Positions 1 to 12,243 of a stretch of 64,000 bases of DNA are shown here, piece by piece (the stretch's first letter is position 1; every line of letters begins with the position of its first letter). Origin of the DNA: Austropuccinia psidii. Lineage: Eukaryota > Basidiomycota > Pucciniomycetes > Pucciniales > Sphaerophragmiaceae. The stretch is from NCBI GenBank assembly GCA_023105745.1, contig JALGQZ010000009.1, positions 17,222,564 through 17,286,563 of the forward strand, in the 5' to 3' direction. The notes below the pieces were generated by a model, which saw only the letters and a list, made by a program, of their open reading frames with translations, was not told where the DNA came from and ran no database searches. A program made the translations under genes and the position numbers.

Positions 1-2552
1 ATTCTTGTGGGTGTTTTTGGCCTCATTTAAATATTGGGATGTGCCACTATTCACAAGTGGTTAATGGATCACTTGGTGTTGAAGCAGACCAGATATCAGA
101 TACTTCTGACTACCATTTGAAGAAAGCCCTTTTAGATCCCAAATAGAACCAGTTAACAAACAGTGCACAATTCCCAATGAGCTTTATGCAGAACACATCC
201 ATGACTTCCCTGTTGGAGCCCACATGTAATTGGCTTGATCTAAACCAGCTAAAGCCAATGTTCCTTCATGGGGCCCAATGAGGGCGCCACATGAATTTGG
301 GCCCATGGATATATATATTTATACCTTGAAAATAACTGAGAAACTCACACTTTCCTTCCTCCACCCAGCATTTTTCCACACTCCTTCCTTTTTGTGTGAA
401 TTGCATGCTTGCGCAGGAAAATTAAATTAAACCAATGGATTAGTGACCTGTTTGTGGATTATTATTTTCACCTAAGTTTGTTATTGGTTGTTGATGGTTT
501 ATTTTCCCACTAAAAATAAATTATTACATTTTACTTTTGGGAATTGGTGATCTCAAGTACCTGAAATAAATCCACTGAAATGGATACTGCATCATTCAAT
601 TTGATAGATTTATGCTCCCATTAAATTAGTTTCAAATCCAACCATCTCAAATATTCCTAGAAAGGGAAAGTGGAACATGTACCGAATCAACATTCCTGCA
701 CATAATGCAGCTAATATACCATAGCAAATTCAATTTATTCCAAGATTCTTGTGAAATGCAAGAAGATTTTTGATGGGCTCTTTTTTTCTAACTTGTAAGT
801 TTGCCATTTGTGCCATAAACTTTGAGCTTCATATGTGCATGTACCATTTTGTATGCAATCATCATGTGGATAACTCTATCCATTAGTTCCTCCAAGTTCT
901 TGTGTGGCTTTTTGAATATTTAATTTTCAGCCCTGGCACCTTAAATGCTAGTTTGTGTTGGATGCTGCTTCAATTTAGGCAAGCAGGAGTCAAGGTATTC
1001 AACTGCTCCCTGTTCCACTCCCAGAGGATTGGTGGGGGTTGTTGTTTCCAAATATGGTTTGGGAGCAATCACATTTTATTAGACAAAACTAATGGATTCA
1101 AACATAACATTTTCCCAAAAATGTTTAATTGGATTGGAGGGGTAAAGAAGGCTCTGAGCCATTTTGAAGAAGGTGTGTTCAGATTTTGGGAGATTATCTG
1201 GATTTTTTTCTGATTCATTCATAAATTTGAGATTTCAAATTTTGTTTCTTAAAAATTCTTTGGTTTCTCTTCCCTCAAAAAACTGCAATCTTATATATTG
1301 CAATGTATCTTACCTGAGTAAACAACCAAATCACCATGTATTATTCACAAATATAAAACTCAACTGCATTGTCAAGCTCCTCAAGCCAGTCTGAAATTTT
1401 AAGCTCTTGGTTACTGGTCACCTTAATACCACCAGGCAGGATTGTATAAGCATCATTTGTTATTAAATTGTCCCACCAATTTTTGTAAATACTCTTGAAA
1501 TTATCAAGCCCTCTTTTCCATAGTTCTTGGGTAATATTGGAATTATAATTCAAATTTCTCCAAACTCTTCAATGAAGGATAAAACATTCCTTTCTTATTA
1601 GTAGAGCTTTACACTTAGGTCACAAGCTCAGGAATTATACCACTCATAGGTCAACCCATTGTATCATGTTCAAGCTTCTCACTTTCTTGGTATGCTTGAA
1701 TATTCTGAGGAGAGGTGGGAGGGGTTTCATGATTTATTTTTTCATTTAGTTCCTTTATTATTATTATGTTAAACCTCAAGATTGATACTGTTCTCACCTG
1801 GATCAAGAGAATATTTCTTGGCTTCAGTGGTACAGCATTCTTTGTTGTTTTTTTGGTGGCATTTAGATTTTGCCTTTTTCCTAAACTTTTCCTGGAACTC
1901 TAATCCTCACTTGAGATCCTTCAGGTAGAGATTCTCCCACCTCCACACCTATTCATATATTTTAAGCAGCAGTGCTTATCAATTTGGCATCCAATTAGTA
2001 ATGGACTTACAGTTCAAATCCATTTTGAGGAGGCTAATTTCTTCACCAATATTTTGAAATACAAAATCAAGAATTTTACTATCATTTTGTAAAGCCTGGC
2101 GATTTTTTGTGTGATTTTTAGAACAAATTGCTCCTTGGATATAATTTCAACCTTGCCATGAAAAACTACCTCATCTTGTCCAGCATCTTCTGTTGTTGCA
2201 CAAGGTTCAACAGTCTTTTCCTTCTGATAGATTTTCAAATTTCATTTTTGAGATCTTGGAGGCTGAGCTTCAAAAAAGGCTATGAAAAAAATCACGTTTT
2301 GAGAGATTAAAAATATTCAATATGAATTTATGCTCACATTCTGGAAGAACTAGTGGATATTGATTTGTTTCATGTGCCAGGCTCTCTACTTCAATGCCTA
2401 ATTCATTGCTACTGACCATATCAGAGAATTCACTTCCACTCTCTGGGGCAGAAGTTTGTAGTTGATTTAACTATGTTGAAATTGCTCTGGTTTGGGGAAT
2501 TGGTTGTTGAATAGTGGAGGTCTTTCTTTGAGTAAATATATGGTTAGGACTT
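1..2552. other. Unassigned AT-rich sequence, no gene recognised
   Basis: I see no convincing gene. Short minus-strand open stretches (around 1341-1553 and 2014-2500) have protein-like composition, including an acidic Ser/Glu-rich run read on the minus strand near 2350-2480. They are separated by stops and match no family I recognise, so they may be worn-out transposon gag sequence. The stretch ends in GACTT, the target duplication of the solo LTR that follows. Confidence 0.4.
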
Positions 2553-4319
2553 TGTGAGGCTTAGAGGTATTTTCATATACCCAAAAGACCACAAACATAA
2601 ATAAAATAAATTTATTTACACTATTAAAATAAAAAATTAAAATATGAATATGAATATGAATTTATATACAAAATCAAAAATTTAATTATAATATAAAAAT
2701 AAAGATACCTTTAATTTGAAAATTGTAAAAACACATTTTTACTTGAAAAAATTAAGTAAAAAGAAATTTTCAACAAAATTACCCAAAATAAAATAATTTT
2801 TGGAAAAAAGTTAAATAAAATTTATCATAAGTTTTTTTCTAACAAATAAACATATTAAATTGATTTCACCATTGAATTCCTTATAAAAAATTAGGTGGTG
2901 TCACCTCTGAGTGAAATGTTTGTAACTCAACTCTAAATAAGCTTACATCAAGTTTTTTGTATTTTCTGTATAAAAATTGAGAACCCTCAAAACCTTAATT
3001 TAATTCACATCACATTTTGTGTTAATCATCAATTTTTTTGTTAAAATTGAGGTGTTGTGCATAGCTTACAAGTTATGAGGAATTGAAGTATTTTCAATTG
3101 AATTCAATTGAATTGTCAAAATGAGCATGTGTATTACATAAGTGAACTTTGATTTACATATGAAGTGTCAATTATTACAGTAGTGTACTGTAAAACTCAA
3201 TTAAATTACATATGTAAATTGTAAGTATACCACATGATGAGGAATTAAAGGAAAAAATAAATTGGAAAGAATAAATTGGGGGGGAAAAGAACTCTAGCTC
3301 TAAGGGGGAGCCAGACCCCCAAATTCCTTGCTGGCAGGTGTGAGATGTCAAAATCCACGCAAAATTTCACCACTTTTGGCCTGGAATTGAGTCACAGGGA
3401 CTGTGACTCAATCAATGATGAGGGTTTGATACCAACCAGGGCAGTTTTAACTGTTGCCAAGAGGGTAAAACTACCCTTAAGATAAAGAAATCTTACTAAA
3501 AACAGTATTAACTGGTTTGTACGTCTCTTACACTCATTCTGACTTGCTTTGAAGGCTCTAGGCCAGGTATTACTATAGTAATGGATGATTTAAGGGTCTA
3601 AAAGGCTAAAACCAGGGTGCAATCATGCCATAATTGGCTTTTCTGTTTTCAGAGTGTTTGCCACGACTTACAAGAGTAAATTTTACTTTTTGAGTAAGAA
3701 AATTGACTTCTATAAAAGAATTTCTTGTTTTCCCCACTTTTCTCTTCATGTTAGAATCTTTTCCTTTTATAATTAGTTTAAACACTGTTAAACCAATCAA
3801 TAAGAGATTCCAACCACCCTTTTTAAATCATTTTAAACCTTTTAACCACGTGAAAAAATCATTATAATCACTTTTTGTAACTCTTATAATCATTTTTACC
3901 CCTTGAGCCATCCCAAAAGTGAACTAAAGCATCTTTCATCACTGTTAACTTTGTCACTTTGTTTCCAAATTCACTCTGGTCACTTTTGGGCGTGTTTTCT
4001 CTTCAAATAAATTTTTAAAGACTTTGTTCTTTAATTAATTGCTTGCAGTTCTTTTCTCAATTAATTCCAATTGAAATTTCTTTTGTAGCCTTAAATATCT
4101 CTTGTAGAGTATTTTTGGATAAATCTTTATTGTTGGTAAAACAATAAATTTTTATTACATTATTGTTTTATACTTAAAAAGTTAAAAGCAATAAAATTGG
4201 CCTGTTTAATCTTTAAAGATACTATTTCTTACTATTTTTAAATAATTTTACCTGATACAAATTTTGAGGACAGGAAAAGTACTTGATATTTTATCAAAGT
4301 TTCATATCCACACATTAAA
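2553..4319 (+). mobile_element. Solo LTR, family F1 (old copy)
   Basis: It starts TGTGAGGCTTAGAGG and ends in CCACACATTAAA, a worn form of the CACACCTTACA end seen in other F1 LTRs (7897-9728 and both LTRs of element C). It is alignable to them along its whole length, including the G-run near 3280 and a TATAAAAG box near 3710. The flanks are GACTT (2548-2552) and GATTT (4320-4324), a 5-bp target duplication with one C-to-T change. No internal domain remains, which fits LTR-LTR recombination. Short ORFs inside are chance. Confidence 0.88.
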
Positions 4320-4324
4320 GATTT

Positions 4325-5295
4325 GATTGATAGCTTTATTGATAATCATGTAATGAAAGGATCAAAATTGAAGAAAAAAAGGGTGATTCTGATAGTGGTG
4401 GAAGTACATTCAATTTAATATATTAATTATTGATTCTTTCTTGAGTAATATCACTATTGGAGAATTTTGGAAATGTTGAAAGAAGTTAGATATCAATGAA
4501 AATCAGTTCAATATTAAGTGAGTTTTCTAGAAAAGAACATTTTAGAAACACAACATCCCCAAAGCAAACCTTCCCATCCACAGCCTTGGAACCTTCCATA
4601 AATATCTTTTAAACTTGTAATGCATTTTCAAAATTTGATTTGGCAAGAAATTAAAGGAGGTGATGTCTTTCAAATTATTTTATCTTATTCAATTTAAATC
4701 ACTTCCCTGTGAGAAATTGAATCAAATCGGCTACTGAGAAAACTACTCAAGTCAATTTTTGAACTTCCCAACCCCCATGAGCTAAGGAGTAAGCAAAGTC
4801 TTCCATTTGAAAGATATGAAATAAAATGGTTTTTTTGGACAAACAAAAAGACACAATTCTGGTTTTAAATAGGCCACTCATTAGGCTTTAATTGGAGACA
4901 ATCATGATTTAAGCCCTAACCACAATATTGTGAATATCTCCACCAATTTGGCCCCAGAAGATGTTGGCTGAGAAGGCCACTCAGAATATTTCTCCAATTG
5001 GATTCATCATGCATGTCAACAAGCCACCATACCCTATGGCTCTAAACACTTAATTGGATGAAATGTCACTCATATCCCCCTTTCTCCCCTTCCCAAAGTT
5101 GAGGGGGAAATTGGGCATTGGCAATTGGGAATGATTTGGTGAGACAGGAGGATCCTGAAATGAAAGCCTTGTGTGGAAAGATTTTGACTCTGTAAATTAG
5201 CATCAAAGAGTTAGATATCAATTTTCAATACAAATGATGCATGAAAAAATTTCTCCATGAATGTAAGGATGGTCAATTGGGAAAATGATTAGGAA
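4325..5295. other. Non-coding spacer, nothing recognised
   Basis: No ORF of note, RNA gene or transposon end is visible. The sequence is AT-rich and runs directly into the tandem repeat at about 5300. Confidence 0.4.
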
Positions 5296-5299
5296 TCAG

Positions 5300-6170
5300 T
5301 GAAGAAACCCATCATTGGGTGAGAATAAGGATGATAACTTGAGGACATGAGAGGGAAGTGCAGGAGCATAATCATTGTAAGTTGTGGAGGTCATGAGGTG
5401 GGGGTGCATATGTGTGATGATGGTATAAATCAGAGATGTGGAAGCCAATGTTTGCATGAGAAGAAATATGGTAATTTGGGGAAGTAAACAGCCATAATTG
5501 AGTGAGAATAAGGGTGATAAATTGAGAAAATAAGAGTGAAGTGAAGGAGTGTAAGAATTGTAAGTTGCAGAGATCATGAGGCCAGGGTGCAGATGCATAA
5601 GGATGGTATAAAGAAGAGATGTGGAAGCCAATTTTTGTGCAAGAAGAAAGATGGTAAGCTGGTTAAATAAACAGTCAATCATGTCCCAAGCGTAAGGATG
5701 GTTAATTGGGAACATAAGAAGGTGGTGCAGGAGCATAAGTATTGTAAGATGCGGAGATGATGAGGCAAGGGTGAGGAAGCCTAAGGATGGTATATAGCAG
5801 AAATGCCAAGCAGGTGGTATGGAAGCCAATCTTTGCATAAGTGTAAGCATGATGAGCTGCAGAGATTATGCATGGGTGGTGTGGGATCCAATTCATGCAT
5901 GAACACAAGTATGGTAAATTGGAAACATAAGAAGGCAACGCAGGAGCATAACTATGCTCACTTGAGCAGCTCATGAGAAAGGGGTGGGTAAGTGTAAGGA
6001 TGGTAAATTGCAGAGATGATCAGGCTGTGGTGTGGAAGCCAATCTTTGCATAAGCGTAATCATGGTCAGCTGCGAAAATGATTAGCAGGTGGTGCAGAAG
6101 CCAATTGTTGGGTGAGAGTAGGCATGGTAAAGGAGGAGATTATCATCCAGAGGTTCATGAACATGAGAAT
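5300..6170. repeat. Degenerate minisatellite, about 46-bp unit in about 186-bp higher-order repeat
   Basis: Variants of a unit with the words GGATGGTAA, TTGCAGAGATGAT and GTGGAAGCCAAT recur. By hand spacing, neighbouring units are 46-48 bp apart and a four-unit block recurs about every 186 bp (for example from about 5321, 5507 and 5691). Because 186 is a multiple of three, one minus-strand frame stays open across blocks and yields apparent proteins with repeated Tyr/Pro/His/Leu-rich phrases (5296-5974). I read those as a by-product of the repeat and do not call a gene. The last units, past 5980, are more diverged. Confidence 0.75.
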
Positions 6171-6384
6171 GGCTAACTGTTGGCTTGCACCCTGAGGTGC
6201 AATTTCCCAAATATTGCAAATGGTGTTTATAAGGGTTTTTGCTTTGGGTGACATACTAATGTGACAGATTTGAAAATTGATGTTGTATTGATGCAGACGT
6301 GATGCAACCCACAAAATCTGGTCACTATAATGTGACACTAATGTGAATTCAGCAAGATTTTATACTGACAGCAGTGCAAAATGA
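6171..6384. other. Spacer between minisatellite and element Z relic
   Basis: No feature recognised. Similarity to gag-pol begins abruptly near 6385, so this marks a deletion or recombination edge of element Z. Confidence 0.35.
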
Positions 6385-7199
6385 AGTCAATTGCCAACAA
6401 TTGATGCAGGATTTTCCCTTGTGTGTGCATATGGCCTGGAATAAAAGGAACATGAAGGGTGTACCCATTACTGGGTTACACTTCTACCAGCAATCCAACT
6501 TCTTTATAATATGAGTCAGCACTCTAACACAGGAAAATTACCCTCACTGGTAGAGAAAGGGGGTAATCTCTCATTGTCTGTGGATCACTTGAATGAAAAA
6601 CTTTGACTCTCCACCCCACAGCCAAATAATTCCATGATATGTGGAAAAGGGCATGTGATACAGCTTAAAGATGCATAGCTGAGGCAAAAGAATACAACAA
6701 ACAGAGGTATTACAAGATCCACAAGGAACAAGACTTCAGAGAAGGGGACCAAGTGTTAGTGTCTACTTTAAATTTCAAAAACCTCAGTGCCCAAAGAAAA
6801 ATAGAGACTAATTTTTGGAACCATTCACTATTAATAGATTTATAGGGAAAATGCTGTGGATGTCAGACTCACAGAAGAATTCTCTGTGAAATACCCAGTG
6901 AGAGCAGTGAGTTTAGTCAAACCTTACCACCAAACAGGAGAGGATCAGTTCCTCTTCAGAAACAAGAGCCACACTCCACAGGACATAGTGGAAGTAGAGG
7001 ACTCCCCTGACCCAGTGAAAAAGATCATGAATGCCAGGAAGATGAGCCTCAATCGAAAAGACCATAGACAATATTTGGTCAGATTTAAGAACCGAACAGC
7101 TGATAAAGATAAATTGTTGGCAGAAGATACCATAGAAGAGGGTGACCTTAACCTGAGAAGATACAGTGCCTCTATTAGGGATGAAGAGTTTCATTAATG
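6385..7199 (+). pseudogene. Element Z: 3' end of pol (integrase C-terminus and chromodomain), broken
   Basis: Reading in shifting frames, this stretch gives the tail of a Ty3/Gypsy polyprotein. It has a remnant of the phrase that follows the integrase catalytic Glu (CAYGLE near 6430), the LVEKG motif (about 6550), a GDQVLVSTLNF stretch (about 6750), a PV(R/S)AVSLVKPYH block (about 6900) and a chromodomain-like QYLVRFKNRTADKD stretch (about 7070). Only the last 113 codons (6856-7197) are open. The DDE core of integrase and everything before it is missing. The chromodomain tail differs clearly from those of A, B and C, so Z is a separate family whose LTR (F3) also differs. Confidence 0.85.
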
Positions 7200-7210
7200 A
7201 TGGGCCTTTT

Positions 7211-7223
7211 TGAAGGGAGGGTA
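7211..7223 (+). other. Polypurine tract of element Z
   Basis: The purine-rich GAAGGGAGGGTA lies directly before the TGTCAGCC start of the F3 LTR, the position expected for the plus-strand primer. Confidence 0.7.
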
Positions 7224-10200
7224 TGTCAGCCTGTGACTCAAAACCAGAGCACAACCATGACAGTCATAATACCATGAACCAATGGTAGAGTAAGATACCA
7301 ACAAAACATGGAGCCGAGCCAAAGAAGCACAAAAGGTATCAAAATCAAGAGGAAAATCCGTTCTTTCTAAATATACAAATCCCATAATCATAAGACAAAG
7401 AATAATAAAGTTATTCAGGCTTGGAGCAGTTACTGAGAATAAACCTTATTTTTCACCACTCATCTATAGCTCATAGAAAGAGGCTTAATTCTACCAAATT
7501 GGTTTTCAAATTGAAGCCCTTGGTAAGGTCTATCTAATGGTACTAGCCAAACTGAGCTAGCATCAAAACTATAGAGGTTATGGCCAAATTAAAGGCAAAT
7601 AAGGGTGAATACAACATTCACCTCTAATCTAGCTTCTAAAGCTTTAGTGTTAGATACCTAAAGTGGGGTCATTCAAGGAAGAAAAAAATAAGGGCTATCC
7701 AATTGTGCCATCTATTTCCCCATAACTAATCTAGAACCAAAGTTTTGGAGAAAACAAGTTCCATACAGGATATGAGAAAATTCCATATTTGGATAATGGC
7801 AATTAAACATGGTATAGCTGTGCTATATTCAATTCTACCCATGCAGAATGAGAGACCATTTTGTACACCCCATGCAGGGATACAAAATGAAAAAACTGTG
7901 AGCCTTAGAGGTAATTTCATATACCCAAAAGACCACAAATACAAAAATAACATATTAATATAAATAAAATTTATATTATTAAAATAAAAATCAAAATATA
8001 AATATAAAATTATATTAAAAATAAAAAATTAATTACAATTTAAAAACAAAAATACATTAAATTTTGTAAGTATAAAATTACATTTACGCTTGAAAAAATT
8101 AAGTAAAAATGAAATTTTAACAAAATTGTGAAAAAATAAACAAATTTGGAAAAAAGTTAAATAAAAATTATTATAACTTTTTATCCATTCAATAAACATA
8201 TAAAAATTATTTCACCATTGGATTCCTCATAAAAAATTAGGTGGGGTCACCTCTGAGTGAAATTCTTGTAACTCAACTCTAAATAAGCTTAAATTAAGTA
8301 TTTAGTATTTTCAATACAAAAGTTGAAAATCCTCAAAACCTTAATTTAATTCACACCACATGTGGTGTTAACCATCAATTTTTGTGTTAAAATTGAGGTG
8401 TTGTGTTTAGTTTAGAAGTTATGAGGAATTGAAGTATTTTCAATTGAATTCAATTGAAATGTCAAAATGTGCGCGTGTATTACATAAGTGAACTTTGATT
8501 TACATATGAGGTGTCAATTATTACTGTATTGTACTGTACAATTCAATTGAATTACATATGTAAATTATAAGTATAATACATGATGAGGAATTAAAGGAAA
8601 AATAAATTGGAAAGATTAAATTTGGGGGGGAAAAGGAACTCCAGCTCTAAGGGGGAGCTAGACCCCCAAAATCCTTGCTGACAGGCGTGGGATGTCAAAA
8701 TTCACGCAAAAGTTCATCACTTTTGGCCTGGAATTGAGTTACAGGGTCTGTGGACTCAATTGATGATGAGGTTTTGATACCAACTGGGGTAGTTTTAGCT
8801 GTTGCCAAGAGGGTAAAACTACCCTTAAGATAAAACAATCATAGTGAAAACAGTTTTAACTGGTTTCTACGCCTCTGAAACACATTCTGACGTGTTTTGA
8901 AGGCTCTAGGCCTGGTATTGCTATAGTAATGGCTGATTTAAGGGTCTAAAATGGCTACAAATAGCTAAAAATGGCTTAAACCAGCCCTTTTTTGGTCTAA
9001 ACCAGGGTACAATGATGTCATAATTGGCTTTTCTGTTGTCAGACTGTTTTTCACGACTGACAAGAGTAAATTTTACTTTTGGAGTTAGAAAATTGATGGC
9101 TATAAAAGAATGTCTTCCTTGCCCCACTTTTCTCTTCATGTTAGAATCTTTTCCTTTTATTAATTAGTTTAAACACTGTTAAACCAATCAATAGAAGATT
9201 CTAACCACCTTTATTAAATCATTTTGAACCTTTTAACCACGCGAAAAAATTATTATAATCATTGTTTGTAAGTCTTATAATCATTTTTACCCCTGAACCA
9301 CCCCAAAAGTGAATTAAAGCATCTTTCATCACTGTTAACTTTGTCACTTTGTTTCCAAATTCACTCTGGTCACTTTTGGGCGTGTTTTCTCTTTAATATT
9401 CTTTTTAAAGACTTTGTTCTTTAATTAGTTGCTTGCAGTTCTTTGCTCAATTAATTCCAATTCAAATTGCTCTTGAAGAAATTTCTTTTGTAGCCTTAAA
9501 ATATCTCTTGTAGAGTATTTTTTGGATAAATTTTTATTGTTGGTAAAACAATAAATCTTTAAAATATTATTGTTTTATACTAATAAAGTTATAAACAATA
9601 AAATTGGCGTGTTTTCTCTTAAAAATAATATTTCATACTATTTTTAATTGATTTTTTTACCTTATACAAATTTTGAGGACAGGAAAAGTACTTGATTTTT
9701 AATCAAAGTTTCATATCCACACCTTACAAAAACTCTGAGCTCAATACCTTTAAAACTGACAAAGTTGTGGCAGCTCCAAGGTTAAAATCCCAGAGTTGGG
9801 CCAATAAACCTTTACTGTGGGATACTTTCTTATATACTTGAATATGATGTTTCAATTAGAAAAAGGAGTCTTTTTATCATTCAATACCTAATACATTTTT
9901 TAATGAATGGCTCCCATTCAGGTTCTTTACAGAATTCTATGCATCATACACATCAGAAGATTGCTGTGTGGTCATCAGATGAATATTTTCACCCTGTATT
10001 GGTGAAAACTGCCAAGATGTGGTTTCAAAGCCACATCTGAGCCCAATACAGGCTATGCAGAATTTTTGAAATTCACAAGACAGTCCTTTGAAGTAAAAAC
10101 TCTGCAATTCCTTCACATTACCTGGTCTAGATGACCTTTTCACCCATTTTCAGAATAAAAAGGGACCTTTCTCTTCCCAAAAAAGAAATTCACATCCTTC

Positions 10201-10476
10201 TCTTAAGCTTCCACATAGTAAGACTGTCAAAAAAAGCTATACTTTCCAAAAATAACCAGGTATAGTTATCATTTAATAATTTTAGTCTTTCAATATAATA
10301 AACCAATTGATAGACCTGCCTCCAGGGCTTTCAATAGTGCTCACCACCACTATTTATTCTAAGTAAAGCCCTGAAAATCTTTTATGAACTCTTTTTAGAC
10401 TTATTTTAATATGTCACTGTCATAGTTTGAGCTGTATATAATATTCTTATAGCTCCTTCATAGATTCAGCCTGACA
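7224..10476 (+). mobile_element. 3' LTR of element Z (family F3), split by a solo LTR
   Basis: It begins TGTCAGCCTGTGACTC and ends CAGCCTGACA. The two halves, 7224-7896 and 9734-10476, together make about 1.42 kb, close to the 1386-bp intact F3 solo LTR at 31095-32480 that they match along their length. The following 5 bases, CAAGT (10477-10481), would be the right-hand target duplication; the left one is not in view. The flank continues inside pol of element X, so Z or its precursor landed in X. Confidence 0.85.
7897..9728 (+). mobile_element. Solo LTR, family F1, inserted in the LTR of Z
   Basis: A complete 1832-bp LTR with TGTGAGCCTTAGAGG at the start and CCACACCTTACA at the end, flanked by perfect 5-bp duplications AAAAC (7892-7896 and 9729-9733). 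Removing it restores continuity with the F3 LTR. It is the same family as the LTRs of element C but in the opposite orientation. A TATAAAAG box lies near 9100. Confidence 0.95.
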
Positions 10477-10481
10477 CAAGT

Positions 10482-11588
10482 AGAGCTACTGGTAAGGAAT
10501 TTGGAATGATTATCCAAATCAAGGAGCCAAAAACCCCATGGAAAATAGTCCATATAGATTGGGTAACATCCTTACCCCCAGGAGGATACATGAGCTTCAA
10601 TTATTGCCTAGTATTAGTAGACCAATATAGTAAAACCCCTATTTTCTTACCCTGTTATAAAGAGGACATAGATATGGATACAGCCATAATGATATATAAA
10701 ATTAATTATGTATACTGACTTATTTGAAAAATATCATAGGTGATAGAGACCCTGAATTCAATTCATCTTTATGGAAAAATCTGCATGACCTATGTGTACT
10801 CTAATAACAGCTCTTGAGCTTTCATATAAGAAATCAATTCACTCATCAACTGGGAAAACTCCTGAAATGCTAGAAAAGGGTTGGAACCCAAGATTACCTT
10901 ATGACACTCTGAAAAAAGGACTTAGCTGATATTCACCCAACATAAAGCAGCTTTGAAAAAACCTTTAATGAAGAAAGACATCATGAAGACAAATTTATGC
11001 AAGATTCTTTTGCATATTCAAAATAAGGGTGGGAAAAAAGTCACATACCACAAGATTTTAAAATAGGAGAGCTAGTCCTAGTATCAAATTTTAATTTTAA
11101 TAACATTAAAGGGTCAAAGAAATCAAATGAATCCTTTGCAGGACCTTTTATTATCAAATATCTACATGGCCCTAATTCTGTGCAACTAGAGTTAACAGGT
11201 GATCTAATTAATAAACACCCAACATTACCTGTCAGTTTTATGAAACCCTACAGCTCAAGTGATAAGGAATTACTTCCCCTAAGAAATATACCCCCACTAG
11301 AAATTCTCCCTCCATAAAAAGGAGAAAAAAAGAAAATATTAAAAGGCTTCAAAGAAAGAAGGAAAGTAAACAAACAAGAAATAGAATACCTTGTGAGGTA
11401 TACAAAATCAGCTCAAGAAGATTAATGGCTATTTTAGAGGGATATAACTGATGCTGAAAAACTGATAAGAAGTCTAAGTAATTAAAGAAGACTAAAATAA
11501 TGAAGCAATTTAAGAATTATTGAGCTTCAAGACTAAAAAGGTCTATTGAAGAGGTAGGGCAGTGGATGAGGTTCCTAACAACTAAATC
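10482..11588 (+). pseudogene. Element X: integrase and C-terminal pol relic
   Basis: The text starts inside the integrase zinc-finger region (ATGKEFG) and runs through the first catalytic Asp (HIDWV near 10550) and the second (GDRDPEF near 10740). It then jumps to the block that normally lies about 45 residues after the catalytic Glu, so the HPQTDG...E segment is deleted near 10795. The tail (VGDL-like, VSFMKPY, EYLVRYT) is recognisable to about 11480 with many stops and frameshifts. Only the first 70 codons (10506-10718) are open. Dead copy, older than A and Y, which are inserted in its 3' LTR. Confidence 0.85.
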
Positions 11589-11622
11589 AGATTGTAGTAC
11601 AGTATCTCTTGGTGGTAGGAAA
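11589..11622 (+). other. Worn hairpin and polypurine tract of element X
   Basis: The core TTGTAGTACAGT at 11592-11603 can fold with a small bulge, like the better preserved hairpins at the same place in A and Y. GGTGGTAGGAA directly precedes the LTR and is the likely plus-strand primer. Confidence 0.55.
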
Positions 11623-12243
11623 TGTGATCCTTTCAGATATGCCCATAAGCTCAAAAGCTATGGGAAAAATTGTAAACCTCATTTTAATAATAGGAATTAG
11701 AGCTCAGTTACGTAGAATCCATTATAATAAGTGGAAATTCCATTAAAAGGCATAAATTCTTGATTATCTAAGAGACCAATTAATAACCATGTGTGTATGA
11801 CTCTTTGAATTTCATATTTGTAAAGCAAATACCTACTCATACCTGAATATATAAACTTTTATTATCACTTCATATATTGATGGTTTTCAGCTCATATATT
11901 GTGAAATACACAAGATAAAGGTATGCTCCAAAATTTTAGTTACAGCTCAATACCTTTTTAGATTCAGTGATAAGATTTATTTTACAGTTTATAGTTAGAG
12001 GTATGTATGATAAAGAGAAATGGACCAAAAATAGTCATAACAATTGACCACTGGAAACCAAAAAGTGGTCTAAAGTTGAAATAAAGTATATATTAAGATT
12101 TTACTAGTAAATGTGTAAATGTTTGAAAATTTATATTACAATATTCAAGCTATAACCCTGTGAAACAATTTTTCTAAGTTTGTAAGTAGTATATTTCATT
12201 TGAAAAGATTACTGACAATATAAATCATCAAGATTGGAGTTTT
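11623..12243 (+). mobile_element. 3' LTR of element X, part 1 of 3
   Basis: It begins TGTGATCCTTTCAGATATG and aligns to the first third of the solo LTR at 16129-18053. It is interrupted by element A at GTTTT and continues at 25001. Total recovered length of the three parts is about 1.74 kb. Confidence 0.8.

Noticed and set aside
3606..3800. Minus-strand ORF reading MKRKVGKTRNSFIEVNF, also at 8921-9139
   Set aside because: Present in several F1 LTRs around the TATA box but on the opposite strand to transcription and disrupted in some copies; taken as LTR sequence.
5296..5974. Minus-strand ORFs of 184 and 90 codons
   Set aside because: They lie wholly in the minisatellite, and the repeated peptide is explained by its period.
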